A stretch of 13,979 nt of DNA from Stramenopiles sp. TOSAG23-2 (Eukaryota; Sar): the NCBI GenBank assembly GCA_900128395.1, contig LT649591.1, forward strand, positions 1 through 13,979, given 5' to 3'. Shown one piece after another: positions 1-8,532 of this stretch. Both the position numbers and the translations under genes were made by a program. Under the pieces are notes generated by a model. The model was not told the origin of the DNA, made no database searches, and saw nothing but the letters and a program-made list of their open reading frames with translations. Within the stretch, counting starts at the first letter, position 1. Each line of letters begins with the position of its first letter.

Positions 1-4
1 TCAC

Positions 5-3000
5 TCACGCCAACCGTTTACTCAACCTCCACATATCTTTCGGTCTAAATTTATCATGCAATGGTTCTATTTTTTCTTTTCTTTTTGCTCTTGATAATTC
101 TTGTGGATTTGATACTTTATAAAAATCAGGTGCTAATTTTAATAGCCATTTCGCATCTACTATCATCACATTTCGCATATATTCCTTCGTGGTCATTACT
201 AATTCATGATATACAACCCATTCTGGATTCTTATTGAATAATGCACTGGATGGATGTAAATATACAGGTTGGCCTTCCACCATAGTTCGATAACCTTCTT
301 GTGGATGTCGCTTTGCACAATTTGTAAAATATCCACTAACAATCGCTTGGCAAACTTTTTTATAATCTTTTCCAGCAGATAAAATATTGAAGTGGTATCT
401 ATCCATAATTCCAACCAATTGCTTCCGTATATCTTGAGCTCGTTTCATAACTCGTTGTTGAATATAATTATCATGACACCATTGCGCAGAACATTTATTT
501 TTCTCCCATGCATCATATACTGCTAGTAACATAATATGATCACCTTCTGGTTGAAAGAACCGTGCTTTTTTTTGATCCGCAGCAGCTTGTTTTTCTTTTG
601 GCCGATAGAATACATTGTCAATCGATAACATCGAAACTACTGTTAACACTTCTTTGCTGCATGTTAACTCCACTGATTTAATTAAAATTTTAGATAATTG
701 TGGTTCCAATGGAAACTCTGCCATTTTACGTCCTAAACGAGTCAATAATCCTTCCGAACCTAATGCACCAAGTGCATGTAACATTCTCAACGCAGTTAAA
801 AGTGTTTCTGCAGGCGGTGGATCCATGAAATCAAAACTTAATAAATCAGTAATGCCCATAGCTTTCATGTTCAAAACAACGTTTCCAAGATTTGTACGTT
901 GTATTTCTGGTACTGGTGATGGTAGCATTTCATTTTTATATGCACTTTCCGTAAATAAACGATAGCATTTTCCAGGACCAGTTCTACCTGCTCTACCAGC
1001 ACGTTGCCGCGCAGATGCTTGGGAGCATGGCACTACTACTAACGAATCCATACTTGTTCTTGCATCGTATACTTTCTGTTTACAAAAACCAGGATCTACT
1101 ACATATAAAATTCCATCAATTGTTAATGATGCTTCTGCAATATTAGTTGCAACAACAACTTTTCTACTCCCTGGTGGAGCTGGTTCAAAAATTCTAGTTT
1201 GCATCTCTGACGGCAATGCACTGTAAACTGGTAAAATAATTAACTCAGGCACTTCATTCCCACTTTTTAATTGTTTCATGCGATTGTATAATGTTTCACA
1301 TGCTGTGTCGATTTCTTCTTGTCCTGTTAAAAATAATAAAATATCACCAGCTGGTTCCGTTAAATGTATTTGCATAACCGTTACCAACGATGCTTCTAAA
1401 TAATCTGTTTCAGGCTCTTTGGTATACATCACTTCTACAGGGAAAGTACGGCCTGGAATGGTAAAAATTGGACAGGAAAAGAAATAATTAGAAAATTTCT
1501 GTGCATCTAATGTAGCACTTGTAACAATTAAATGTAAATCTTTTCGTCTACGTAATAATTTTTTCAATAAACCAAATAAAACATCAGTATGAATTGTACG
1601 TTCATGTGCTTCATCCAACATGATGGCACTGTAACGTCTTAATGTATTATCCATCAAATATTCACGCATTAACATACCATCTGTCATATATTTAATACGA
1701 GTCTGTTTACTAGTACAATCATCAAAACGTATATTGTACCCAACTTCCTCACCAAGTCTACATCCATATTCCTCTGAAACCCGTTTTGCCACACTAATCG
1801 CAGCAACACGACGTGGTTGCGTACATCCAACAATACCACGTTTTGTAAACCCAATTTCACCTAAATATTGGGTCATTTGCGTTGTTTTTCCACTCCCAGT
1901 TTCGCCGATAACGACTAAAACTTGATTTGTTTTCATTGCCTGTAATAAATGTTTCTTTAAACGAAAAATTGGTAATGATTCTCGTTGCTCTTTCATTGAT
2001 TTCCCATGGTCATTAAAACCAAATGATACACCTTTGTAACGTGTTTGTGTTTTCCATTCTGGCATAGATAATTCACTTGTTAAACCTATTCCTCTTAATT
2101 CTGCAGCTAAATGTCGTTCTCCTGGATTTGCCATAGGATCATGCCAAGGTCGATTTAAATCTTTTGGTATACTATCTAATATTTCCTGTTCTTGGGCTTG
2201 TCTCGCCTCTCTCCTTTCCCTTGCAAATTCTTGTTGACTTTCAGCAGCTCTTTGCATACTGCCTTCTGGAACTTTAACAATTGGTGTTGGTTGATTGGAA
2301 GAGCCATGTAAAAGTGCAGTGTTTTTCATCATCATACCTTTGATAAAAGTTGGTTGCATATCATTTAATTCAACATCTATTTCCCCCTCTGTTTCTTCAT
2401 AGCCTAATACACCATGTTCTTCATCAAAATCTTCAAGATCTTCGATGCTAGTTACACCTGATCTTTTTAATTGTTCAATTTCCCATTTTTCATAATCTCC
2501 CATAGGTTGTTTTCGTCTTGATTTTTTATTGCTGCGACCATATTGATTGTTGTTGTTGTTCTGTTCACTGTTACTACTATTACCAAAATTTGGATCTAAT
2601 TCACGTTCACGTTTTGAACGGCGTTTGCCTAATGGAATTTGATTTGATGATGACGCGTTACGGTTTGGTTCATATCGTTTATTATTATTATTGTTATTAT
2701 TGTACATATTATTATTACTATCATTATTATTATTATAACTAGACGAAGATAATGAATTTGAATTTCTAGTCATTGTTGATGAGGATGAAAGGCTTGAATT
2801 TCCTGATCTGGTTGATTCAGCTTTTTGTGGTAATGATGGCGCACCATAACTCATTCGTATAGCTGAATTGGTGGCACTATGAGCTCCTTTACCTTGCGGT
2901 TTAGCAAAGTTATTATTATTATTTTTTTTTTTCACACAAATAATATTATACAATGAATCAAATAATACTTTTGGAAATTTTGCACCATTACTTTCTAAAT

Positions 3001-3148
3001 TCTTAGCAAATTTATCTTTATCCCACTTGCTTTCTTTCGCTAAATGTATTACAAATTCTGCTAAATTTTTATCGCCCATACCAATATGTTTTTCTAATTC
3101 TATACATATTTTTGAAACTAATGCAAGTTGTGCTAGTTGTTCTGCCAT
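5..3148 (-). CDS. DEAH-box pre-mRNA splicing helicase, PRP22/DHX8 type, without S1 domain
   Basis: A 1047-residue ATP-dependent RNA helicase. The PRP22/DHX8 family releases spliced mRNA from the spliceosome in the nucleus. Residues 1-72 match the helical N-terminus of DHX8 ([14 protein letters not shown], then DKNLAEFVI). Residues 73-215 are low-complexity Asn/Ser/Lys. Residues 216-345 carry the PRP22-specific EKWEIEQL and DFDEE segment. The helicase core shows GETGSGKT (415-422), TQPRRVAA (443-450), DEAH (512-515), SAT (544-546), [13 protein letters not shown] (667-679) and QRAGRAGR (715-722), followed by winged-helix/ratchet and OB-fold regions (about 750-1000). The end, MWRLSKRLA, resembles the family C-terminus. 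The start is the first Met after an in-frame stop at 3164-3166; the stop is TGA at 5-7. Odd: the S1 domain that sits between the N-terminal helices and the EKWEI segment in yeast, plant and animal orthologues is absent. Family identity is near certain; PRP22 rather than PRP2/PRP16/PRP43 follows from both ends of the protein. Confidence 0.96.
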   Translation of the reverse strand: MAEQLAQLALVSKICIELEKHIGMGDKNLAEFVIHLAKESKWDKDKFAKNLESNGAKFPKVLFDSLYNIICVKKKNNNNNFAKPQGKGAHSATNSAIRMSYGAPSLPQKAESTRSGNSSLSSSSTMTRNSNSLSSSSYNNNNDSNNNMYNNNNNNNKRYEPNRNASSSNQIPLGKRRSKRERELDPNFGNSSNSEQNNNNNQYGRSNKKSRRKQPMGDYEKWEIEQLKRSGVTSIEDLEDFDEEHGVLGYEETEGEIDVELNDMQPTFIKGMMMKNTALLHGSSNQPTPIVKVPEGSMQRAAESQQEFARERREARQAQEQEILDSIPKDLNRPWHDPMANPGERHLAAELRGIGLTSELSMPEWKTQTRYKGVSFGFNDHGKSMKEQRESLPIFRLKKHLLQAMKTNQVLVVIGETGSGKTTQMTQYLGEIGFTKRGIVGCTQPRRVAAISVAKRVSEEYGCRLGEEVGYNIRFDDCTSKQTRIKYMTDGMLMREYLMDNTLRRYSAIMLDEAHERTIHTDVLFGLLKKLLRRRKDLHLIVTSATLDAQKFSNYFFSCPIFTIPGRTFPVEVMYTKEPETDYLEASLVTVMQIHLTEPAGDILLFLTGQEEIDTACETLYNRMKQLKSGNEVPELIILPVYSALPSEMQTRIFEPAPPGSRKVVVATNIAEASLTIDGILYVVDPGFCKQKVYDARTSMDSLVVVPCSQASARQRAGRAGRTGPGKCYRLFTESAYKNEMLPSPVPEIQRTNLGNVVLNMKAMGITDLLSFDFMDPPPAETLLTALRMLHALGALGSEGLLTRLGRKMAEFPLEPQLSKILIKSVELTCSKEVLTVVSMLSIDNVFYRPKEKQAAADQKKARFFQPEGDHIMLLAVYDAWEKNKCSAQWCHDNYIQQRVMKRAQDIRKQLVGIMDRYHFNILSAGKDYKKVCQAIVSGYFTNCAKRHPQEGYRTMVEGQPVYLHPSSALFNKNPEWVVYHELVMTTKEYMRNVMIVDAKWLLKLAPDFYKVSNPQELSRAKRKEKIEPLHDKFRPKDMWRLSKRLA

Positions 3149-3697
3149 TTTGTTTTTAATTTCTTAGCGGAACAAAAAATTGTTGATGTATTTGTTGAGA
3201 AATATATTAATGATATTCTTTGCAAAAATTCTTATATACAAAAAATATATATTTATAAAATGATGCTATGTTTCCTTTGTTTCTAAAATATCAATACAAT
3301 AATACAATACTTTATATCAATTGATCTGATGTATATATATATATATATCTGTTGGAGTCTTTGTAAATGTGATTTGCATTTTATTAAATTAGATATATAT
3401 CATAACATTATTTTTGTGATGATTGGTGAAGAAATTTGATATATTAGAATACGAAATACTATACTTATATAACCAAATATATAGCCCGCTTTTTTGGAAA
3501 GCAGGAGAGAAATAATAATAATAATAAAAATTTAAAATACATATATAGCTTACGCAACTGTGCAAATATCAAGGTGAGAAAATAATTCTTTCGTATTTCG
3601 TAAAAATAATAAATGCTTTCTTCTTCTACGTATTTATGTGCGTCTAAGACCCATTTTCTCTCTTCTTGATTTAAAATCAAAGAATAATATTAACTAA
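3149..3697. other. Intergenic AT-rich region between two minus-strand genes
   Basis: This stretch is the downstream region of the dehydrogenase gene and the upstream region of the PRP22 gene. It is AT-rich, with a TA run (3332-3348), an AAT run near 3511-3528 and several TATATA stretches between 3230 and 3260 that could serve as core promoter elements for PRP22. A minus-strand open frame at 3465-3680 codes for an uneven, Tyr/Phe/Leu-rich peptide with no recognisable domain, and I treat it as untranslated sequence. I see no RNA gene here. Confidence 0.6.
3332..3348. repeat. TA dinucleotide microsatellite
   Basis: An uninterrupted 17-base alternating TA run, about 185 bases upstream of the PRP22 start on the minus strand. 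Similar TA runs lie upstream of TAF5 (10742-10757) and of the right-hand gene (11513-11529), so these may be TATA-like promoter DNA or simple slippage products. Confidence 0.8.
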
Positions 3698-4975
3698 TTA
3701 ATTCTTCTTTAATTGTTCTTTAGCATATGTATCAATCATTACATCCAATGAATTCATTCGTGACCAATTTTGAAATCCACCCCATGAAATTAAACCATCG
3801 TTATTACTATCTAATTCCTTCATCAATTTGTTTAAAATTACATCAACACCATCTTGACGTCGGAAAACATAGCCACCTTGTTCACGGCCTTGTACTAAAT
3901 GCTTACGAATGTAACGTTCCATTTCAGCTTTATCAATGACACCATCCTTTGATGTATCAATACCATCAAAGACTTTTGACTGTGCTTCTTGCCTTTCATT
4001 GTGTGCTGCAAGAACTGTTCCTACCATTTCATCAAGGCCAACCGTAGGTTCATAACCCAGGTCCCTTAATGGTTCGTCCGTAGACAAATCATCTGGCCAT
4101 AAATTGGCAAATTTGTTCATATTACTATCTAAATCCACAGTTACTTCAAAATCAGGATAATGTTTTCTTATCTCTGCAAACAAATCATTTGCAGTGAATG
4201 AAAGACCTGGCATGCAATATCCACGTTCAGGTTCTTTTAAAAGACCTTCATCTGCATTTTGAAGCGAAATTAGACCACGCATAAGGTCATCTACAAAAAT
4301 CATTGGCAACATAACATCCAGGTCAACTGGGCATACATATGGTTGACCCCTAGATGCAGCCATTAATGCATCTAGCGCATACTCTGTCGTGCCGTTTCCC
4401 CAAATTGATTCACTATGTAACACACCAGGCAAAACGGCAAAACGTGGATCACCACCTGACGTTTCAGCAAATGTTTTCATCAACTCGCGACAACCACGTT
4501 TTTGTAGCCCATAATCTGAGCCAGGATCTTGAGTTGGATTTTCCGTCAACCAACGTGCAGTTGCACCAGAGCGTGGTGCAGTGGCCCCAAAGGAACCGAT
4601 CGAATCTGTGAAGCAGATACGACGAGCCCCGACTTCACCCATGGCCTCTATGACGTTGCTCATCCCACCAATCGTCACGGCTTCAGCAATTGCAGGATCC
4701 ATTGCTGTCTCGACAGATAACGGTGCAGCTAAATTCCATACCGTTGTATTCTCATCTGCATATTTACGAAATAAATCTTTAAGTGCATCTTTATCCCTAA
4801 CATCAACATTTCCAACAGCAACTGAATCAGATCCAAGTGATCGCGTAATACTTCCTGGCATATGTTCCATACGATCTGATGCAATAACTCGCCTACCATG
4901 CTTGGAAAGCGCATCACATAAACGTTTTCCAATTGCACCAGCAGCACCAATAATTAAAGTAGTATTATTGGACAT
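3698..4975 (-). CDS. L-threonine 3-dehydrogenase-like SDR with C-terminal EF-hand pair
   Basis: A 425-residue protein. Residues 1-325 form an extended short-chain dehydrogenase/epimerase fold: GAAGAIG (10-16) is the NAD-binding glycine motif, S125 and Y155-GLQK-K159 are the likely catalytic Ser and YxxxK pair. GNGTTEYALDAL (193-204), MLPMIFVDD (222-230), LSFTANDLFAEI (258-269) and LWPDDL (292-297) match the SDR-type threonine dehydrogenases, which oxidise L-threonine to 2-amino-3-ketobutyrate with NAD+. Residues 330-425 add an EF-hand pair. Loop 1 (340-351, DTSKDGVIDKAE) is canonical; loop 2 (389-400) has Gly instead of Glu at position 12. The Met used is the first after an in-frame stop at 5018-5020, and the glycine motif begins at once, so there is no room for a mitochondrial presequence. 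The Arg usually found two residues before the PG of the substrate loop appears to be Val181. A UDP-sugar epimerase-like activity is the main alternative. The catalytic part is less AT-rich than its neighbours and has no homopolymers. Confidence 0.82.
   Translation of the reverse strand: MSNNTTLIIGAAGAIGKRLCDALSKHGRRVIASDRMEHMPGSITRSLGSDSVAVGNVDVRDKDALKDLFRKYADENTTVWNLAAPLSVETAMDPAIAEAVTIGGMSNVIEAMGEVGARRICFTDSIGSFGATAPRSGATARWLTENPTQDPGSDYGLQKRGCRELMKTFAETSGGDPRFAVLPGVLHSESIWGNGTTEYALDALMAASRGQPYVCPVDLDVMLPMIFVDDLMRGLISLQNADEGLLKEPERGYCMPGLSFTANDLFAEIRKHYPDFEVTVDLDSNMNKFANLWPDDLSTDEPLRDLGYEPTVGLDEMVGTVLAAHNERQEAQSKVFDGIDTSKDGVIDKAEMERYIRKHLVQGREQGGYVFRRQDGVDVILNKLMKELDSNNDGLISWGGFQNWSRMNSLDVMIDTYAKEQLKKN
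3776..3811 (-). other. EF-hand loop 2 (position 12 is Gly)
   Basis: Residues 389-400: Asp at 1, Asn at 3, Asp at 5, Gly at 6, Ile at 8, then Gly at 12 followed by Phe. The bidentate Glu normally found at position 12 is missing, so this loop probably binds calcium weakly or serves only as a structural partner of loop 1. Confidence 0.75.
3923..3958 (-). other. EF-hand loop 1 (canonical)
   Basis: Residues 340-351 of the dehydrogenase fusion: Asp at 1, Ser at 3, Asp at 5, Gly at 6, Ile at 8, Asp at 9, Glu at 12. All coordinating positions fit calcium binding. Confidence 0.85.
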
Positions 4976-5253
4976 TTTCCCCCTCTTTTTAATCGAAACT
5001 TTATATATGTCGTAAAATTATTCTCACTTACAAGTATTCCAAGAAGAAAAAAGATGCATATATCTATATCTATATAACAAACAATTCTCTTATATGAGTG
5101 CTAATAAATATTTCCTCTTATTTCTTGTTCTATATATTATATTTCGTTTCAGAATGTATCATCCAGCACACCCACTGTACCATATTTTTAAATTGCACAG
5201 GAGGTTCAAATATTTATTATTACGTATTAATTTTGTATAAATGATGATGATGA

Positions 5254-5276
5254 AATAATAATAATAATAATAATAA
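5254..5276. repeat. AAT trinucleotide microsatellite
   Basis: About seven AAT units, next to an ATGATGATGATG run at 5241-5252. The same triplet inside genes of this window encodes Asn runs, so it expands in both coding and non-coding DNA. Confidence 0.85.
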
Positions 5277-5525
5277 AGAAGAAAGTAAATTGCTACAATT
5301 ATTCGGGAGAGAAGCTTCTTTCTATTTTTTGTTAAACTTCAAGCCCGGAAAGGAACAAACATCTTTTCCCATAATGATTAGTTTTAAATGGATTTTGAAA
5401 TGCTTATGGCTATAGGAATAGCATGCTAATGCATTCACGAAGTTTAAGGGAATTTACCCACCGACTAATATAAGCCCAAAACGATCAAGAGTTCTATATA
5501 TACCTTTCTTTTTGTTTCAAAAAAA

Positions 5526-5579
5526 ATGGAACAGCTGGTAGAACAAATATTAATAAATCTCTTTCCAATGATACAATGA
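5526..5579 (+). other. Upstream ORF, 17 codons, in the RCC1-like leader
   Basis: ATG at 5526, stop TGA at 5577, giving MEQLVEQILINLFPMIQ. It is in the same frame as the RCC1-like gene, separated from it by the TGA and by a TAA at 5616. It may be a translational uORF. Alternatively it starts a first exon: a GT at 5538 joined to an AG ending at 5621 would remove both stops (an 84-base intron) and keep the frame, adding MEQLEHRGTPLLE before the downstream Met. Neither can be decided from sequence alone. Confidence 0.3.
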
Positions 5580-5648
5580 CCACCTCATTGCACCTTGGAT
5601 TCCTTGAAAAGACATTAAAAGGAACACAGGGGGACGCCACTGTTGGAA

Positions 5649-8207
5649 ATGTATAATAATGATAACACGGGAATTATCAGATTTGGTTGGAATGGTATGA
5701 ACCAAATTTCATCAAAGGAAGAGGAAGTTATACCACCATCTACCTTTTCAGAAATTGCACACCATAAAATTAGAGATGTTGCATTAGGAAGTATGACAAC
5801 TATTTTTGTTACAAAGCAAGGCTTGTTAATTGGGTGTGGATCAGATTTAAATGGAATATTACTTGGAAATGGAAAAATTGATAAAGAAAAGAAAGTAAAA
5901 GTTCCAATACAATTGAAATTAAAATTTAAAGTATTAAAATGTTTTTGTGGTGCTACACATATTGGAGCGATTGATTTTTTTCGAAATTTACATACTTGGG
6001 GTTGTAATGAATTTGGACAATTAGGGAGACTTATAGATGTAGACAATAAAATTGAATACGAACCAGAAATATGCATAAAGGATGCCCCTGTAAAGCAAAT
6101 AGCTTTAGGATTTTCACATACAATTATATTATTAGAAGAAGGTAAAGTGATGGTATGTGGTGATGGAAAAAAAGGACAACTAGGATTAGGTATGGAAAAA
6201 GTTTTATCACATGAAAACCAAAAATGGATCGAACAATATATTTCAACCTATCAACCAACATTTATGAAAGATTTTGAACATTTAGATATTGTTTCTATTG
6301 CAGCGGGTGATTACCATTCCATTTTTTTAGATGCGCAAGGTTTTGTATATAGTTGTGGTGATAATACATATGGAAGATTAGGATTTGCAAGTAAAACATT
6401 TGTTTGCAAACCCAAAAAATTAACCGTTTTTGGTTCGAAAAAACATCGTAAAGTAATAATAGATAAAAATGATGACAACGATGAAGCTAAAAAGAATGCC
6501 AATGATAATAATGATGATAAAAAACAAAAAGATGTAAATAATAATAATAATAATAATGTCAATAACGATGATAAAAAAGAGGAGGATGTAGTTACTGAAT
6601 CATATACTTTAAAAGCTATGCGAATTGGTAGCGGAGGGGCATCGAATTATGCAATTGCTAATGATAATAATGTATATACGTGGGGCTTTAATTCACGTGG
6701 TCAACTAGGACAAGGCACGTTTAATGATTGTATGTTGCCAACACCATTACAATGCTTTGGCAATAATACTGAAATAATCATAATAGATATAGCTATGGGT
6801 GAGGATCATACAATTTTTTTATCAGATACTGGAAACTTGTACGCTTGTGGATTAGGATCTAGTGGAAGATTAGGTATTGCATTAAATAATACAAATGGCA
6901 ATATTTATAGTAATAATAATAATAATAATGCTATTAATGAAGAGTCTTTCAATATTCCATTTTTGATTCCTGATCTACCATTTAATGGCGATATGTTAAC
7001 CAAAATTTGTTGTGGTGGCGCGCATTTTGTTGGAGTTCACATAATTGAAGATCAGGAAGGATTTGTGAAACGAATGAGAAAACAAATAGCAGAATCTGAA
7101 ATTGCAGAAAAAAAGCGATTAGCAATTATAAATCATGAAAAAGAACTTTTAAGGCAAAAGAAGGAAGCCGAGGTAAAAGAAAAAGAAACTGCAAGAATGT
7201 TTAAAGACATGAAAGAAGAGTTTGATCGAGCTAGAAAAGAAATGGAAGCAAAAAAGAACTTGGAGGAACGTCAAAGATTAGAAGCTATAGAAAAAAAGAA
7301 AAGGGAAGAAGAGGAGGAGGAGAAAAAGAGACAGATTGAACGAGAAAAAATATTGATGGAAAAAAAACGATTAGCACAAGAAAAAAGAGAAGCTGAAGAG
7401 TTAGCAAAACGGCAACGAGAATTAAAACGTAAGGAAGAGGAGAAAGCTAAAGCTCTTGCTGAACAAATGCGAAAAGAAAAAGAAGATGAAGATAAACGAC
7501 TGAAGGAGAAGGAGGAGCATCTTGCAAAATTAAAAGAGGAGCAAGAGCGAAAAATGCAAATAAAGTTGGAACAAGAACGAATGGAAAAAGAAAGACAGGA
7601 TATAGAGCGAAAGGAGCACGTCGAAAAACTTGTTTCCGAAGCAGTGGTAACAGCAGTGGATACAGAGCTTGAACGGGCTGAACAATTTAAAGTCAAACAG
7701 TATAAACTTGAACAAGAAGAATTGGAACGCAAAGCGAGAGAAGAAGAACAGGAAAAGGAAGCGGCAAGAATAGCTGCTGCTAAGCAATTAGAGCTTCAAC
7801 AAAAGAAAATAGAAGAAGAACTAAAATTTAAAATGGAGCAAGTTAATTTGAAAAAAGCTGAAGAACAAGAAGAAGCAAAGAAAAAACTTCAAAAATTGAG
7901 TGCAGAAAAAGTTGAAGTAATAGTTAAAAAACAAAGTTCTGAAAATAATAATGGTGAAAAAGCAAATATTAATGAAGAACAAGAAATTCTTTCCAATTTA
8001 AAATCAAAAGTGGATGATGCTTCGCAATTCACAATATCAAAAAATAATGCAAAAAATGCAGGAAAGATGAAATATCAAAAAGGTCATACTAATAATAATA
8101 CCAATAGTAATGGGAACAAAAACAAAAAAGAGAAAGAAAAAAATAAAAAAACCAGTAAAGATGACAATAAATCGAATGAAATAAAAACATTTGAATGGAT
8201 TGGGTGA
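5649..8207 (+). CDS. RCC1-type beta-propeller protein with long charged helical C-terminus
   Basis: An 852-residue protein using the first ATG after an in-frame stop at 5616-5618. A TTG at 5643 would add two residues but is unlikely as a eukaryotic start. Residues 8-465 hold RCC1 repeats, recognised by the recurring pattern ...G..H...L...G.VY..G....GQLG. Repeat cores lie near LHTWGCNEFGQLG, VMVCGDGKKGQLG, VYSCGDNTYGRLG, VYTWGFNSRGQLG and LYACGLGSSGRLG. The N-terminal IIRFGWNGMNQ appears to supply the strand that closes the last blade, giving seven blades. Low-complexity Asp/Asn/Lys (about 264-316) interrupts blades 4 and 5, and a short Asn run sits near 421-426. From about 470 to 755 the chain is almost entirely Glu, Lys, Arg, Gln, Ala and Leu: a coiled coil or single alpha-helix. 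The last 90 residues are Asn/Lys-rich and end in IKTFEWIG. RCC1 itself is a Ran exchange factor, but many such propellers are scaffolds; no Ran role is claimed. RPGR-like proteins are a loose architectural parallel. Confidence 0.88.
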   Translation: MYNNDNTGIIRFGWNGMNQISSKEEEVIPPSTFSEIAHHKIRDVALGSMTTIFVTKQGLLIGCGSDLNGILLGNGKIDKEKKVKVPIQLKLKFKVLKCFCGATHIGAIDFFRNLHTWGCNEFGQLGRLIDVDNKIEYEPEICIKDAPVKQIALGFSHTIILLEEGKVMVCGDGKKGQLGLGMEKVLSHENQKWIEQYISTYQPTFMKDFEHLDIVSIAAGDYHSIFLDAQGFVYSCGDNTYGRLGFASKTFVCKPKKLTVFGSKKHRKVIIDKNDDNDEAKKNANDNNDDKKQKDVNNNNNNNVNNDDKKEEDVVTESYTLKAMRIGSGGASNYAIANDNNVYTWGFNSRGQLGQGTFNDCMLPTPLQCFGNNTEIIIIDIAMGEDHTIFLSDTGNLYACGLGSSGRLGIALNNTNGNIYSNNNNNNAINEESFNIPFLIPDLPFNGDMLTKICCGGAHFVGVHIIEDQEGFVKRMRKQIAESEIAEKKRLAIINHEKELLRQKKEAEVKEKETARMFKDMKEEFDRARKEMEAKKNLEERQRLEAIEKKKREEEEEEKKRQIEREKILMEKKRLAQEKREAEELAKRQRELKRKEEEKAKALAEQMRKEKEDEDKRLKEKEEHLAKLKEEQERKMQIKLEQERMEKERQDIERKEHVEKLVSEAVVTAVDTELERAEQFKVKQYKLEQEELERKAREEEQEKEAARIAAAKQLELQQKKIEEELKFKMEQVNLKKAEEQEEAKKKLQKLSAEKVEVIVKKQSSENNNGEKANINEEQEILSNLKSKVDDASQFTISKNNAKNAGKMKYQKGHTNNNTNSNGNKNKKEKEKNKKTSKDDNKSNEIKTFEWIG
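6536..6557 (+). repeat. AAT run encoding Asn inside the RCC1-like gene
   Basis: About seven AAT units in frame, encoding Asn in the insertion between propeller blades. It is placed in a loop, where length change would be tolerated. Confidence 0.8.
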
Positions 8208-8398
8208 TAAAATGCATAATAATTTAAAAAGAAAATAAGTTAGCTTTCATTATATTTTCGTGTTTATAAAAATGATAGGACATAAAAATATCTCGTGCTC
8301 TTTTTTTTTCGTATCATACGACGTATATATTTAACTATTAAAACACTACGAAGTGTATGATATCATATGTGTGTATGAGATACACATTTACGAGTGTA

Positions 8399-8424
8399 AT
8401 ATATGAGCTCCGGAGCTCGTATAT
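8399..8424. repeat. 26-bp near-perfect palindrome
   Basis: The centre GAGCTCCGGAGCTC (8405-8418) is a perfect 14-bp palindrome. It extends by six bases on each side, with one T/G mismatch that would be a wobble pair in RNA. It stands out as a GC-rich core in very AT-rich surroundings. Confidence 0.85.
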
Positions 8425-8487
8425 ATAATATATAAATTTTATCAAGATTTATAAAAACATTAAAAATGTAATATTGCAAACCCCTCT

Positions 8488-8493
8488 TTTATT
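8488..8493 (-). terminator. Possible polyadenylation signal for TAF5
   Basis: TTTATT on the plus strand reads AATAAA on the minus strand, 40 bases after the TAF5 stop codon. The position suits a poly(A) signal, but the hexamer is common in AT-rich DNA. Confidence 0.3.
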
Positions 8494-8532
8494 ATTATTA
8501 TACGAGTACTATGATACACACGAAACCCCTTG

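Larger units (their letters stand above)
4976..5648. promoter_or_regulatory. Divergent promoter region between dehydrogenase and RCC1-like genes
   Basis: The two genes are transcribed away from each other, so both promoters and 5' leaders lie here. Visible elements are a TATATATA stretch near 5494-5502 about 150 bases before the RCC1-like start, an AAT microsatellite (5254-5276), a small hairpin around the GCTAT...ATAGC pair near 5410-5425 and a short upstream ORF (5526-5579). No tRNA-like fold or conserved protein was found. The promoter role follows from gene orientation; no specific factor site is claimed. Confidence 0.55.
8208..8532. other. Convergent intergenic region rich in hairpins
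   Basis: The RCC1-like and TAF5 genes end toward each other here, so both 3' UTRs share 325 bases. Inverted repeats found by eye: CGTA-TCA-TACG (8310-8320), ACACT-ACGA-AGTGT (8343-8356), TATGATATCATA (8356-8367), TGTGTAT-GAG-ATACACA (8370-8386) and a 26-bp near-palindrome (8399-8424). A T run lies at 8301-8309. No open frame or known RNA gene was seen. A role in mRNA 3' end formation or transcript separation is inference. Confidence 0.55.

Noticed and set aside
615-965. Plus-strand open frame of 116 codons opposite PRP22
   Set aside because: It lies fully antisense to the conserved helicase C-terminal region and has no domain of its own.
1129-1158. Ala in motif V (NIAEAS rather than NIAETS) of the helicase as a defect
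   Set aside because: Plant PRP22 orthologues also carry Ala here as I recall, so it is normal family variation.
3465-3680. Minus-strand 71-codon frame after the dehydrogenase stop
   Set aside because: Low-complexity aromatic and Leu content, no start context, and it lies where the 3' UTR is expected.
3698-4975. Recent horizontal transfer of the dehydrogenase gene based on GC content
   Set aside because: Hand counts of a few lines show 45-60 percent GC in its core, but parts of TAF5 reach about 50 percent too and the EF-hand end is near 25 percent, so the contrast is weak.
4581-5015. Plus-strand open frame of 144 codons opposite the dehydrogenase
   Set aside because: It is antisense to the Rossmann domain; the higher GC of that stretch simply leaves fewer stops.
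5195-5215. tRNA B-box-like GGTTCAAAT
   Set aside because: No matching A box, cloverleaf or acceptor stem could be built around it.
5643-5648. TTG start for the RCC1-like gene
   Set aside because: A nuclear eukaryotic gene would use the ATG at 5649; the two extra residues add nothing conserved.
7271-7732. Minus-strand Ser/Phe-rich frame opposite the charged helix
   Set aside because: Antisense of Glu/Lys/Arg codons gives Ser, Phe and Leu codons without stops; it is a composition artefact.
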